A program made the position numbers and the translations under genes. Under the pieces are notes generated by a model. That model searched no databases. It was not told the DNA's origin and worked only from the letters and a program-made list of their open reading frames with translations. DNA of 5,330 bases from NCBI GenBank assembly GCA_040758525.1, contig JBFLVQ010000654.1:1-5330 (forward strand). Reading direction: 5' to 3'. This document shows positions 1 through 5,330 of the stretch, piece by piece; position 1 is the stretch's first letter, and every line of letters begins with the position of its first letter. Origin of the DNA: JBFLVQ01 sp040758525. GTDB lineage: Bacteria > Acidobacteriota > Blastocatellia > Chloracidobacteriales > JADJPF01.

Positions 1-1532
1 CGGTTAATGGTTTCTCTTGTTGAGGGAATATAGACTGATTTTGTTAGTTTCAGCCTTACACCGTTTGTTTGATCAAGCCAATCCACAAGCGGGTTTGCTG
101 GAGTAGGCAGTTCTCGACCATCTGTAAGTAGATAATTGATTGAGAACGAATCAACCTCTCCTACTACACTGTCAACACCACCTTCCATGCGAAATTGCAG
201 TTGCCCAAGGCTGCTATCAGGGATAATGCTCCCGCCGACATTGCGCATTATACGTTTGCGGCCACCATCATCAACTGCATAGAAGCTTGTCAGGTTTATG
301 GACATTAAAGTGCTACCCATTGAAAATGCCTTGGTAGTGGTTGTGTTGGTCATGTGTGGTAATTGAGAACCACAGCTACCAGACTCACAGAGGTTATAGC
401 GGAACTCTACTACTTCACGCGCGGGACTGCCTGTGGTTACGATCTTTGGTTGTGATGTAAGACGAACAATACGGGAGACAACTGGTAATGGGCCAATTAC
501 TGCACCTCTACCACGTAGAGCAGGGGTGCCAATCAATAACAGCAGGTCGCCAACTTTGTACTGACTTAATATTCCAACAGTTGTCCCGCCCTTTGGAGGA
601 CCCTTGTCGCCTTTACCACCAGGCGAAGGTGAAATTGCTATATCGGGGGAAACAACTCTGGCAACTCCCTCGATACCCATCTCAGTACTTGGCTCAGTTA
701 GAACTAATCTAGGCAGCTCGATATCTCCAGCCTTACGTATTTCATACATGATGGCAATGGCATCGTGACCATTGACTTTGTACGGGGTTACTATGCCCAT
801 CTGGATTGGTTTATTTCCATCTGAGGTTTGAATAGCTCCATTGGCAGGCAATGTAGGAATCTTAAATTCATCTTGATTATAGTGTCCCATTCCCCTACCA
901 ACTAACGTTGTTAGAGCTTCTTCAACACTCAGATTGATAGAGGTCAGATCCTGCTCAACGGCAACTATTTCTTGTTGGCGATCATGTACACGAACAGTTT
1001 GCAGATAGATTCCTGAAATAGCTGCTAGCACAACTGCACCTAATACAAGCACGATGACAAGTTCTAATAACGTTGCACCTGATTCTGCTGCTAAGCGACC
1101 CTTACGCTCCTGTATTCTTATTACTATTGATTCCAGGCCGTCACCGATGGGCTGGAAATTGGTACGTAACTCAACGGGGACATGCTTGGTAGGGTACTCT
1201 ACAAATGCATCCCTAATTACTCCCCATTGTCCCTGTTGGGTTATGTTCGGCTCCAAATTAGCGTAAATTTTGATCACTTGAGTTAATCGATGAAACATTT
1301 CAACACTCATATCAGCGTGATAGAAAGGTTTTAATCGACCATCAACGCGCACACGCACTGAAATTTGAGAGCGTCCATCATCGTAGAATAGGTTTATATG
1401 GATATCAGTTGCCCGATTGGCAACCGCATCAACAAATAGGGTTTCAACTACATTGCAGATCGCGCTATCAGATTCATCAAGTGTTGGTTTGTTGGAAAAT
1501 CTCAGGCTGCCTCTATCTCTCTTGTTAAGCAT
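1..1532 (-). CDS. Chimeric protein: PilB/GspE N-terminal domain fused to a PilW/GspJ-like minor prepilin (partial, no stop in window)
   Basis: The frame is open from the ATG at 1532 to the left edge (510 codons, 3' end missing). An AGGAG six bases upstream supports the start. Residues ~25-143 look like the N2E domain of type II/IV assembly ATPases: RATDIHI at 41-47 matches the family's GASDIHI, VRVRVDGRL at 59-67 matches RxRIDGxL, and GDGLESIVIRIQER at 130-143 precedes the point where the RecA-like domain would begin. No Walker motif follows. Instead residues 152-157 read G|ATLLE, a class III prepilin cleavage motif with Glu at +5, followed by a hydrophobic helix to ~178. The pilin part has a Gly/Lys-rich stretch (304-316), a Cys pair (382, 387) and a late region (~445-497) resembling PilW/GspJ. 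The 152-residue leader is far longer than normal, and no in-frame ATG, GTG or TTG lies close to the pilin part. Its order after FimT- and PilV-like genes fits a PilW-like role. The fold assignments are from motifs only. Confidence 0.85.
   Translation of the reverse strand, partial: MLNKRDRGSLRFSNKPTLDESDSAICNVVETLFVDAVANRATDIHINLFYDDGRSQISVRVRVDGRLKPFYHADMSVEMFHRLTQVIKIYANLEPNITQQGQWGVIRDAFVEYPTKHVPVELRTNFQPIGDGLESIVIRIQERKGRLAAESGATLLELVIVLVLGAVVLAAISGIYLQTVRVHDRQQEIVAVEQDLTSINLSVEEALTTLVGRGMGHYNQDEFKIPTLPANGAIQTSDGNKPIQMGIVTPYKVNGHDAIAIMYEIRKAGDIELPRLVLTEPSTEMGIEGVARVVSPDIAISPSPGGKGDKGPPKGGTTVGILSQYKVGDLLLLIGTPALRGRGAVIGPLPVVSRIVRLTSQPKIVTTGSPAREVVEFRYNLCESGSCGSQLPHMTNTTTTKAFSMGSTLMSINLTSFYAVDDGGRKRIMRNVGGSIIPDSSLGQLQFRMEGGVDSVVGEVDSFSINYLLTDGRELPTPANPLVDWLDQTNGVRLKLTKSVYIPSTRETIN
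1104..1229 (-). repeat. Diverged direct repeat, copy 1: end of ATPase N-domain inside the chimeric pilin gene
   Basis: This segment encodes residues 102-143 of the chimera and aligns without gaps to 5203-5328 in the assembly ATPase gene. By hand count 95 of 126 bases and 34 of 42 residues are identical. The similarity ends at the shared QER triplet just before the ATPase's RecA-like domain. The duplication probably extends further upstream in the ATPase gene, which lies outside the window. Confidence 0.88.
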
Positions 1533-1538
1533 AACTTT

Positions 1539-1543
1539 CTCCT
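1539..1543 (-). promoter_or_regulatory. Ribosome binding site of the chimeric pilin gene
   Basis: AGGAG on the minus strand lies six bases before the ATG at 1532 and just after the stop of the preceding prepilin gene. It matters because it shows that translation is set to begin with the ATPase-like domain and not at the pilin part. Confidence 0.75.
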
Positions 1544-1545
1544 AA

Positions 1546-2118
1546 TTAATCCCTTACAATTAAACCATCTACCCTCGCAGCTCTAGCTATTCGAGTTATC
1601 TGGTTGGAATCCTTATACACAAGTGAAACATAGACAGTGATATCTTTAGAGTCTGGTTCTCTAACGATCAGCCACTGACGAATAAACTTAACCACAGGAC
1701 TACTACCTTTATCACCACCTTTTGGGCCTCCATCTTGTCCATCGCCAAGTAATCCATGTGGGCCTAAACGTTTATCAGGCACGCCGCCAATCACATTGCC
1801 ATTCTCATCAAGCGTATCAAAGAATCCTGGTACGGGATCATTGGGAGCAATCGCTCCAATGGATAACTGATCAGAGGGAATCATTTGTGCTAGCTGGTCT
1901 GCCTGTTTTATTAGCTGGCCAGCTTTGTCAGAAGAGAGCGCGTTTACATCACCAAGCTTTTGCAAAAACAGATCATTTCTAATCGTGCTGGTTACGGTCT
2001 GTAACCATGCTCCCACTAATAGCCCCAATAACAGGATAGCTATTGCTAATTCCAGCAGAGAGAATCCTTGATCTGCTGCTACCACCCGAACCACTGATTT
2101 TTTGTAGTTGGTCATCAT
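1546..2118 (-). CDS. Minor prepilin, PilV/GspI-like
   Basis: A 190-residue type IV prepilin-like protein. With the ATG at 2118 the leader is 18 residues and basic (TNYKK, RVV), and cleavage is expected at DQG|FSLLEL with Glu at +5. A hydrophobic helix of about 20 residues (LAIAILLLGLLVGAW) follows; it would anchor the protein in the inner membrane before assembly. A Gly/Asp/Lys-rich linker (residues ~119-138) precedes a C-terminal strand-rich part. The frame stays open up to an ATG at 2157, but that start lies upstream of the -10 box of the promoter at 2144-2172, whereas 2118 has GGAG nine bases upstream; a second ATG at 2115 is also possible. The PilV/GspI label rests on its place between FimT/GspH-like and PilW/GspJ-like genes and on general size; the globular part was not recognised. 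The stop is 13 bases before the start of the chimeric pilin gene, so the two are probably co-transcribed. Confidence 0.8.
   Translation of the reverse strand: MMTNYKKSVVRVVAADQGFSLLELAIAILLLGLLVGAWLQTVTSTIRNDLFLQKLGDVNALSSDKAGQLIKQADQLAQMIPSDQLSIGAIAPNDPVPGFFDTLDENGNVIGGVPDKRLGPHGLLGDGQDGGPKGGDKGSSPVVKFIRQWLIVREPDSKDITVYVSLVYKDSNQITRIARAARVDGLIVRD
1705..1764 (-). other. Gly/Asp/Lys-rich collagen-like linker in the PilV-like prepilin
   Basis: This stretch encodes residues ~119-138, dense in Gly with Lys, Asp and Pro, and includes GGPKGGDKG. A comparable stretch, GGKGDKGPPKGG, lies in the chimeric pilin at 585-623. It is likely to be flexible and surface-exposed. Its function is unknown. Confidence 0.6.
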
Positions 2119-2143
2119 CTCAATTATCTCCAATTTGTGGCAT

Positions 2144-2172
2144 ATGATACGGCGCATATACTACCCTGTCAA
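2144..2172 (-). promoter_or_regulatory. Sigma70-type promoter for the PilV-like prepilin and chimeric pilin genes
   Basis: On the minus strand TTGACA (2172-2167) is followed after 17 bases by TATCAT (2149-2144). Transcription would begin near 2137, with GGAG at 2131-2128 and the ATG at 2118, which fits a short leader. Most of this promoter lies within the left arm of the inverted repeat that also forms the regulator's promoter. The TGA stop of the FimT-like ORF lies inside its -35 box. Confidence 0.72.
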
Positions 2173-2230
2173 GAAATATTTTTATATTTGCCTGCAAAAT
2201 CACTTGACATTGGTAGTATATATGCCGTAT
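2147..2230. repeat. Imperfect inverted repeat with promoters and probable operators
   Basis: The arms are 2147-2173 (27 bp) and 2203-2230 (28 bp), separated by a 29-bp A+T-rich spacer. In the same orientation they share ATACGGC, ATATACTACC and TGTCAAG. They differ by two substitutions and one C replaced by AA. Each arm holds a -35 box at its inner end and approaches or enters a -10 box at its outer end. A near-palindromic core (GCATATAC at 2154-2161, GTATATATGC at 2216-2225) lies between -35 and -10 in both, where a repressor would block RNA polymerase. That the embedded XRE protein binds here is an inference from adjacency and symmetry. Confidence 0.78.
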
Positions 2231-3077
2231 AATCCCTGTATGTAAAATCAATTAGCCCAATAACTGACGAATTTGTGTAATAAGCTGATGGAATGTATTG
2301 TTCGTGAAATTGACTTTCCAGCACTTTGCCGTTATTTAAGAGAGCATGGCAAATGGACTCAAAAAGAGTTTGCCCAACTGATGGGTGTGCATTGGCGCAA
2401 CTATCAGAAGTGGGAGTTAGGCACCACTGCACCAAATCCGCATGCGGCATTTCAACTGTGTAATATGTTGATTGAGATTGACGGTAAAATTGAGGGGAAG
2501 TGGTATAAGAGTTAACGGAACTTTGCTCTCGCTTTTCTTCGTCCCTACCAGGTTGTTCTTCTGACTTAACTCGCTTCTTCCAAACACCATTTAGCAACTC
2601 GGCAAGATTTGTTGTACCCTCAGAGCTAATGAGAATCGCAAATTTTCGATAGCTATTTTGAAGGAACACAGCATGGGATAATCTATCTGAAACGCGGCCT
2701 GAATACTGCTCAAACTCAATGGTTTTCCCGAATTTATAGCAATATCGCTGACCGTCTATACATATTGCATTAAGTCCGCTGCTGCATTGTCCAGCACAAT
2801 TATCGTTAGCGACAGGCGCACGATCTGTCAGAGTAGTACCAGAATTAGTTAGAACAACAGCTTTATCTAGATCGAATTGATAGCTCTGAGTGTTAGGAGA
2901 TCCAGCCAGTGCTGCACGCCTGGCCATGCTAATGCTGCCCTGAATTTGAGCTGCTACGGCATCGATACTTACTGATGTGCGCGCCGGGCCAATATTTATG
3001 ATGATAGCGCCAACTAGAATCAGCACTATCGCAATTACGAGAAGAAGTTCTAATAAGGAATAGCCATTATCACGCAT
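2169..3077 (-). CDS. Minor prepilin, FimT/GspH-like, with an atypical C-terminal part antisense to the regulator gene
   Basis: The ATG at 3077 has GGGGG six bases upstream. The protein begins MRDNG|YSLLELLLV, a five-residue leader with Glu at +5, then a hydrophobic helix to about residue 28. Residues 30-160 have the general look of FimT/GspH minor pilins, including the early AAQIQGSISMARRAALAGS segment. Four Cys at 94, 98, 106 and 113 could form disulfides in the periplasm. FimT/GspH proteins are usually about 150-200 residues long; this ORF has 302. Residues from ~188 onward lie antisense to the regulator gene and its promoter. The stop is the TGA inside the -35 box of the next promoter. The tail may have been gained when the regulator module arrived, so the original 3' end is uncertain. 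The platform protein gene ends 14 bases upstream, which suggests a shared transcript with it and the ATPase. Confidence 0.75.
   Translation of the reverse strand: MRDNGYSLLELLLVIAIVLILVGAIIINIGPARTSVSIDAVAAQIQGSISMARRAALAGSPNTQSYQFDLDKAVVLTNSGTTLTDRAPVANDNCAGQCSSGLNAICIDGQRYCYKFGKTIEFEQYSGRVSDRLSHAVFLQNSYRKFAILISSEGTTNLAELLNGVWKKRVKSEEQPGRDEEKREQSSVNSYTTSPQFYRQSQSTYYTVEMPHADLVQWCLTPTSDSCANAHPSVGQTLFESICHALLNNGKVLESQFHEQYIPSAYYTNSSVIGLIDFTYRDYTAYILPMSSDFAGKYKNIS
2204..2233 (+). promoter_or_regulatory. Consensus sigma70 promoter of the XRE regulator gene
   Basis: TTGACA (2204-2209) and TATAAT (2228-2233) are both perfect consensus boxes, with an 18-base spacer. The expected transcript start is near 2240, about 48 bases before the ATG at 2288. 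A promoter this strong usually implies repression, and the inverted-repeat arm fills most of the spacer. Confidence 0.85.
2288..2515 (+). CDS. Small XRE-family helix-turn-helix transcriptional regulator
   Basis: A 75-residue protein that is essentially one DNA-binding domain. TQKEFAQLMGV (residues 24-34) forms the helix 2/turn signature. HWRNYQKWELGTTAPN (35-50) carries the recognition helix and the W-E-x-G-xxxPN pattern typical of XRE/Cro-like proteins. AAFQLCNMLIEI fits the last helix. It lies on the plus strand, opposite the 3' part of the FimT-like prepilin gene. No dimerisation or ligand domain is present. The frame also opens at a TTG at 2273 (80 residues); I prefer the ATG at 2288, although neither start has a strong Shine-Dalgarno sequence. 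The consensus promoter and mirrored promoter arms just upstream suggest that it represses itself and the divergent pilin genes. No terminator was seen after its stop, so its transcript may run on antisense to the pilin mRNA. Confidence 0.82.
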   Translation: MECIVREIDFPALCRYLREHGKWTQKEFAQLMGVHWRNYQKWELGTTAPNPHAAFQLCNMLIEIDGKIEGKWYKS

Positions 3078-3083
3078 AAATAA

Positions 3084-3088
3084 CCCCC
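3084..3088 (-). promoter_or_regulatory. Ribosome binding site of the FimT-like prepilin gene
   Basis: GGGGG on the minus strand lies six bases before the ATG at 3077 in the short gap after the platform gene. It supports the very short five-residue prepilin leader. Confidence 0.6.
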
Positions 3089-3091
3089 AAT

Positions 3092-4216
3092 TTACCTTGC
3101 TAGATTTCCAATCAATTGGCTCAGGCTTCCATAGAAACCAATTACAAAGAATCCAACTATGCTTCCGGCTACTACCAACATTGCTGGTTCAATCAGCTTG
3201 ACGGCCTGTTCAATCTCTTCATCAACCCGATCAAATAGTTGCTCTGCATAATCAATAAGTCCTGTATCCAATGTGCCACCTTCTTCACCTACTTTCAACA
3301 CTTGATAAGGTTCACCTTGAAAAATCAAATGGCAATCCCTTAACACATCACTCAATGGTTTCCCTTTGTAGAATCTATCCATTGCTATCCCAATGGCGAT
3401 AGAAATTTCACCATTACCAACTGATTCAGAGCAAATTTTCAGGGATTGTTGGGCAGTTATACCTGCTGATAGTAATGTGCCCAACAAATAAAAGGTTTTC
3501 GCAATATTGAGATTAATAAATATAGGTGCAGGTACTTTCATCTTAAGCTGGTATTTGTGCCAGAGATTTTTACCCTGCGGTGATGTAATAAATTGCCATG
3601 CTAGAAAGGCAATGCCTGATATAGCAATGGGGATTGTCCACCAGTAGTCTTTGATAAAATCAGCCGTCCAAAAAAAGACCATTGCGATCATGCCTGGATT
3701 GCTGTTTGGTGTTAATACGGTAAAAAATTCTCTAATACGAGGTAGTATAAAAGTAACAAATGCTATTACTGCGCCTATCACGGCAAGAATAATTATTGCT
3801 GGATAAAGCAGCCCTGCTTTCACGCTCTGATCGACTTTAAGATTACGTTTTAGATATTTAAGGATTAGGTCAAGAATCCCAAGTTGACCATTGCTGCCTG
3901 CTGTCCAGTTGCCGGTTGCTTCTGCTACACCAACAAGTGCGATGGCGATACTGCCAAAAACCTTTGGATACCTGGCTAACGCATTACTGAAAAGCTCGCC
4001 TTTGTTCAAGCGTTCCGCAACATCATTCAAGGCGGCTCTAAATTTCTGATCTGTAGTTAGTTCACAAATCTGGGAGACTATCCTATTAAGCGGTACACCA
4101 GCACGGTACAGACTGGCAAACGATTGCCAGAATGCCAGCGCTTTCTTTGCGTTGAGCTTCAGATTTACATTCGTAGATGCAATAACCGTACTTGTTTGAC
4201 GAACATTTGCAACCAT
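3092..4216 (-). CDS. pilC: PilC/GspF-type inner-membrane platform protein
   Basis: A 374-residue polytopic protein expected to be the membrane platform that couples the cytoplasmic ATPase to pilin insertion. It has the duplicated T2SSF architecture. The first domain (~28-135) includes FWQSFASLYRAGVPL and the VGVAEATG segment; the second (~238-340) includes LLGTLLSAGI and VGEEGGTLDTGL. Likely membrane segments are ~136-160, ~192-211 and ~344-364. The usual length is about 400 residues, so this is close to full size with a short N-terminus. The ATG at 4216 is preferred because GGAGG lies six bases upstream; the GTG at 4222 would add two residues but sits against the Shine-Dalgarno. It starts 32 bases after the ATPase stop and is probably in the same operon. 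GspF, or PilR of plasmid thin pili, are alternative names for the same family role. Confidence 0.93.
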   Translation of the reverse strand: MVANVRQTSTVIASTNVNLKLNAKKALAFWQSFASLYRAGVPLNRIVSQICELTTDQKFRAALNDVAERLNKGELFSNALARYPKVFGSIAIALVGVAEATGNWTAGSNGQLGILDLILKYLKRNLKVDQSVKAGLLYPAIIILAVIGAVIAFVTFILPRIREFFTVLTPNSNPGMIAMVFFWTADFIKDYWWTIPIAISGIAFLAWQFITSPQGKNLWHKYQLKMKVPAPIFINLNIAKTFYLLGTLLSAGITAQQSLKICSESVGNGEISIAIGIAMDRFYKGKPLSDVLRDCHLIFQGEPYQVLKVGEEGGTLDTGLIDYAEQLFDRVDEEIEQAVKLIEPAMLVVAGSIVGFFVIGFYGSLSQLIGNLAR

Positions 4217-4222
4217 TGGCAC

Positions 4223-4227
4223 CCTCC
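4223..4227 (-). promoter_or_regulatory. Ribosome binding site deciding the PilC-like start
   Basis: GGAGG on the minus strand is followed by six bases and the ATG at 4216. It favours this ATG over the GTG at 4222, which would leave no spacer. Confidence 0.75.
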
Positions 4228-4248
4228 CATAAGAATTGAAGCTTAAGT

Positions 4249-5330
4249 TTAGTGAGAAAACTCTGTTTCAGTGGTGAACTCTGCATCAGGCTGAGCAGTA
4301 ATCGGTAAGCCTTCCGTATCAGGATCTGGATAACCCAGATTTTCAACTATCTCACCCAGTGTTGTTTCACCATTTAAAGCCCGTTCTAACCCTACAGACC
4401 ACATTGATCTGAACCCGTCTGCGAGTGCTTGAACTCTGATAGCGTTTAATGATGCACCTTGATAGATCAATTCACGTATTGCATTACTAACCCTCAATAT
4501 CTCAAATATACCGATCCTGCCATAGAAGCGGGCACCGCCACAGCGACCACAATCACGTCCGTATTTATCTCTTCCGGTTGCACGAACAAATGGTTTATCT
4601 GATTTAAATTTGGTTAGTTCGATATACTCCTGAAGGCGAGGTAAATCTGGCAGTTGATCATCTTCTACAATTTCGCATTCTGTACATATACGCCGTACCA
4701 GTCGTTGCGCAATGGAATATTTGAGCACTGATTCAACCTTGTACCTGGGAATATCTAAATCCAGCAGCCTAGTAATAGCTTTTATTGAGTTCTCTGTATG
4801 GAGTGTGGTCATTACCAGGTGGCCAAGATTGGCTGACTCTACTACCATTTCAGCAGCAACACGGTCTCGTACCTCACCTATTACAATTAACTCTGGATCG
4901 TGACGTAAAATTCCCTTTTCATAACTGCGTAACGTGGCCTGCCGATTCTCACCCTGCTCAATAATGGAGAGCTGTGTGACGCCGTGAACTCGTATCTCAA
5001 CAGGATCTTCAGCAGTAAGTCTAGCCCGATCTGGAAAGATTCGCCCGTACTCTTCTATCATCGCAATTAATGTTGTGTTTTTCCCGGAGCCAGTTTTTCC
5101 ATTGATGAGGGCAAGTCCTGCAGGAGTGCGTATCAGATGTTCAATCATTTGCTGCTGGAATGGTAAAAGGCCAATATTTTTAAGGTTGTATGAGTGATTT
5201 TCGCGCTCCTGCACTCGTATTACTATTGATTCAAGTCCATCTCCAGTAGGAAGGAAGTTCGCGCGCAGCTCCACGGGAACCCGCTTGGTAGCATACTCTA
5301 CAAACGCATCCTTAATAACACCAGATTGAA
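4249..5330 (-). CDS. pilB: PilB/GspE-type pilus assembly ATPase (5' part outside window)
   Basis: The hexameric cytoplasmic ATPase expected to power pilin assembly. The frame is open to the right edge, giving 359 visible residues. The GTG at 5274 lies inside the conserved sequence VPVELRANF and is not the real start. In order the sequence shows the end of the N2E domain (to ~5203), the P-loop GKTGSGKN (5077-5100), the Asp box TAEDPVEIR, the Walker B region HDPELIVIGEVRD, the His box GHLVMTTLHT, and two CxxC pairs (CTEC, CGRC) that form the zinc site typical of this family. The P-loop ends in Asn (codon AAC, 5077-5079) where Thr or Ser normally coordinates magnesium, so full activity is in doubt. 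The C-terminal TTLGEIVENLG matches the usual family ending, followed by an acidic/Thr-rich tail. It precedes the PilC-like gene by 32 bases. GspE or plasmid PilQ are equivalent assignments. Confidence 0.93.
   Translation of the reverse strand, partial: QSGVIKDAFVEYATKRVPVELRANFLPTGDGLESIVIRVQERENHSYNLKNIGLLPFQQQMIEHLIRTPAGLALINGKTGSGKNTTLIAMIEEYGRIFPDRARLTAEDPVEIRVHGVTQLSIIEQGENRQATLRSYEKGILRHDPELIVIGEVRDRVAAEMVVESANLGHLVMTTLHTENSIKAITRLLDLDIPRYKVESVLKYSIAQRLVRRICTECEIVEDDQLPDLPRLQEYIELTKFKSDKPFVRATGRDKYGRDCGRCGGARFYGRIGIFEILRVSNAIRELIYQGASLNAIRVQALADGFRSMWSVGLERALNGETTLGEIVENLGYPDPDTEGLPITAQPDAEFTTETEFSH
5203..5328 (-). repeat. Diverged direct repeat, copy 2: end of N-domain in the assembly ATPase
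   Basis: The partner of 1104-1229, about 75% identical in bases and 81% in residues over 42 codons. It is cut by the window edge, so the full length of the duplicated segment cannot be seen here. Confidence 0.88.

Noticed and set aside
1..600. Shufflon-like recombination sites in the 3' part of the last pilin gene
   Set aside because: The locus order recalls plasmid thin-pilus operons, but no repeated short recombination sites or recombinase gene were seen in the window.
488..712. Plus-strand ORF of 74 codons
   Set aside because: It is antisense to the chimeric pilin frame, has no recognisable domain or good ribosome binding site, and looks like a shadow frame.
1054..1266. Plus-strand ORF of 70 codons
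   Set aside because: It is antisense to the ATPase-like domain and prepilin signal of the chimera, and its sequence has no family resemblance.
1722..1982. Plus-strand ORF of 86 codons
   Set aside because: It is antisense to the PilV-like prepilin, is His/Gln-rich as shadow frames often are, and has no domain or promoter.
2119..2157. Longer N-terminus for the PilV-like prepilin (start at 2157)
   Set aside because: This start lies upstream of the -10 box of the local promoter and would give an overlong leader; the ATG at 2118 has a Shine-Dalgarno and a normal leader.
2147..2230. Inverted repeat as transposon ends or an invertible promoter switch
   Set aside because: The arms enclose only 29 bp, inverting that spacer would not reorient either promoter, and no recombinase or target duplication is visible.
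2516..2560. Terminator after the regulator gene
   Set aside because: No stem-loop followed by a T run was found; the T-rich stretch is part of the opposite coding strand.
4086..4346. Minus-strand ORF of 86 codons bridging the ATPase and platform genes
   Set aside because: It is out of frame with, and overlaps, two strongly supported genes; its sequence is a shifted reading of their ends.
4712..4903. Plus-strand ORF of 63 codons
   Set aside because: It is antisense to the Walker B and His box region of the ATPase and has no independent support.

Overview
The window is a compact, almost gap-free gene cluster for a type IV pilus-like machine, or a type II secretion pseudopilus. All pilus genes lie on the minus strand, so they read from high to low coordinates. 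The moderate G+C content, class III (prepilin) signals, PilB/PilC pair and FimT-PilV-PilW-like minor pilin set suggest a Gram-negative proteobacterium. The window alone does not show the species, or whether the cluster is chromosomal or on a mobile element. A thin-pilus locus of a conjugative plasmid is one possibility.

Layout in transcription order, right to left. (1) A PilB/GspE-type assembly ATPase, cut by the right edge, has all the usual boxes but an Asn in place of the Thr/Ser of the P-loop. (2) A PilC/GspF-type inner-membrane platform protein follows. (3) Next is a FimT/GspH-like minor prepilin. Its last ~115 codons lie antisense to (4), a plus-strand gene for a small XRE-type helix-turn-helix regulator with a consensus sigma70 promoter. 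(5) A PilV/GspI-like minor prepilin has its own minus-strand promoter, which mirrors the regulator's promoter. (6) A 510-codon ORF runs off the left edge without a stop. Its first ~145 residues are a second, diverged copy of the N-terminal (N2E-like) domain of the assembly ATPase. These are fused in frame to a prepilin signal and a PilW/GspJ-like minor pilin.

How the parts may work together: the ATPase and platform protein would drive assembly of pilin subunits, and the three minor prepilins resemble the tip/priming set (FimT/PilV/PilW or GspH/I/J). The XRE regulator probably binds the near-identical inverted promoter arms. It would control itself and the last two pilin genes, splitting the cluster into two transcription units. 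The most unusual points are the ATPase-domain/minor-pilin chimera and the regulator module embedded in the 3' part of a pilin gene.

No tRNA, rRNA, CRISPR array, insertion sequence or convincing terminator was seen. There is no gene-free stretch longer than about 35 bases; the three minus-strand junctions at 1533-1545, 3078-3091 and 4217-4248 hold only ribosome binding sites and short spacers.
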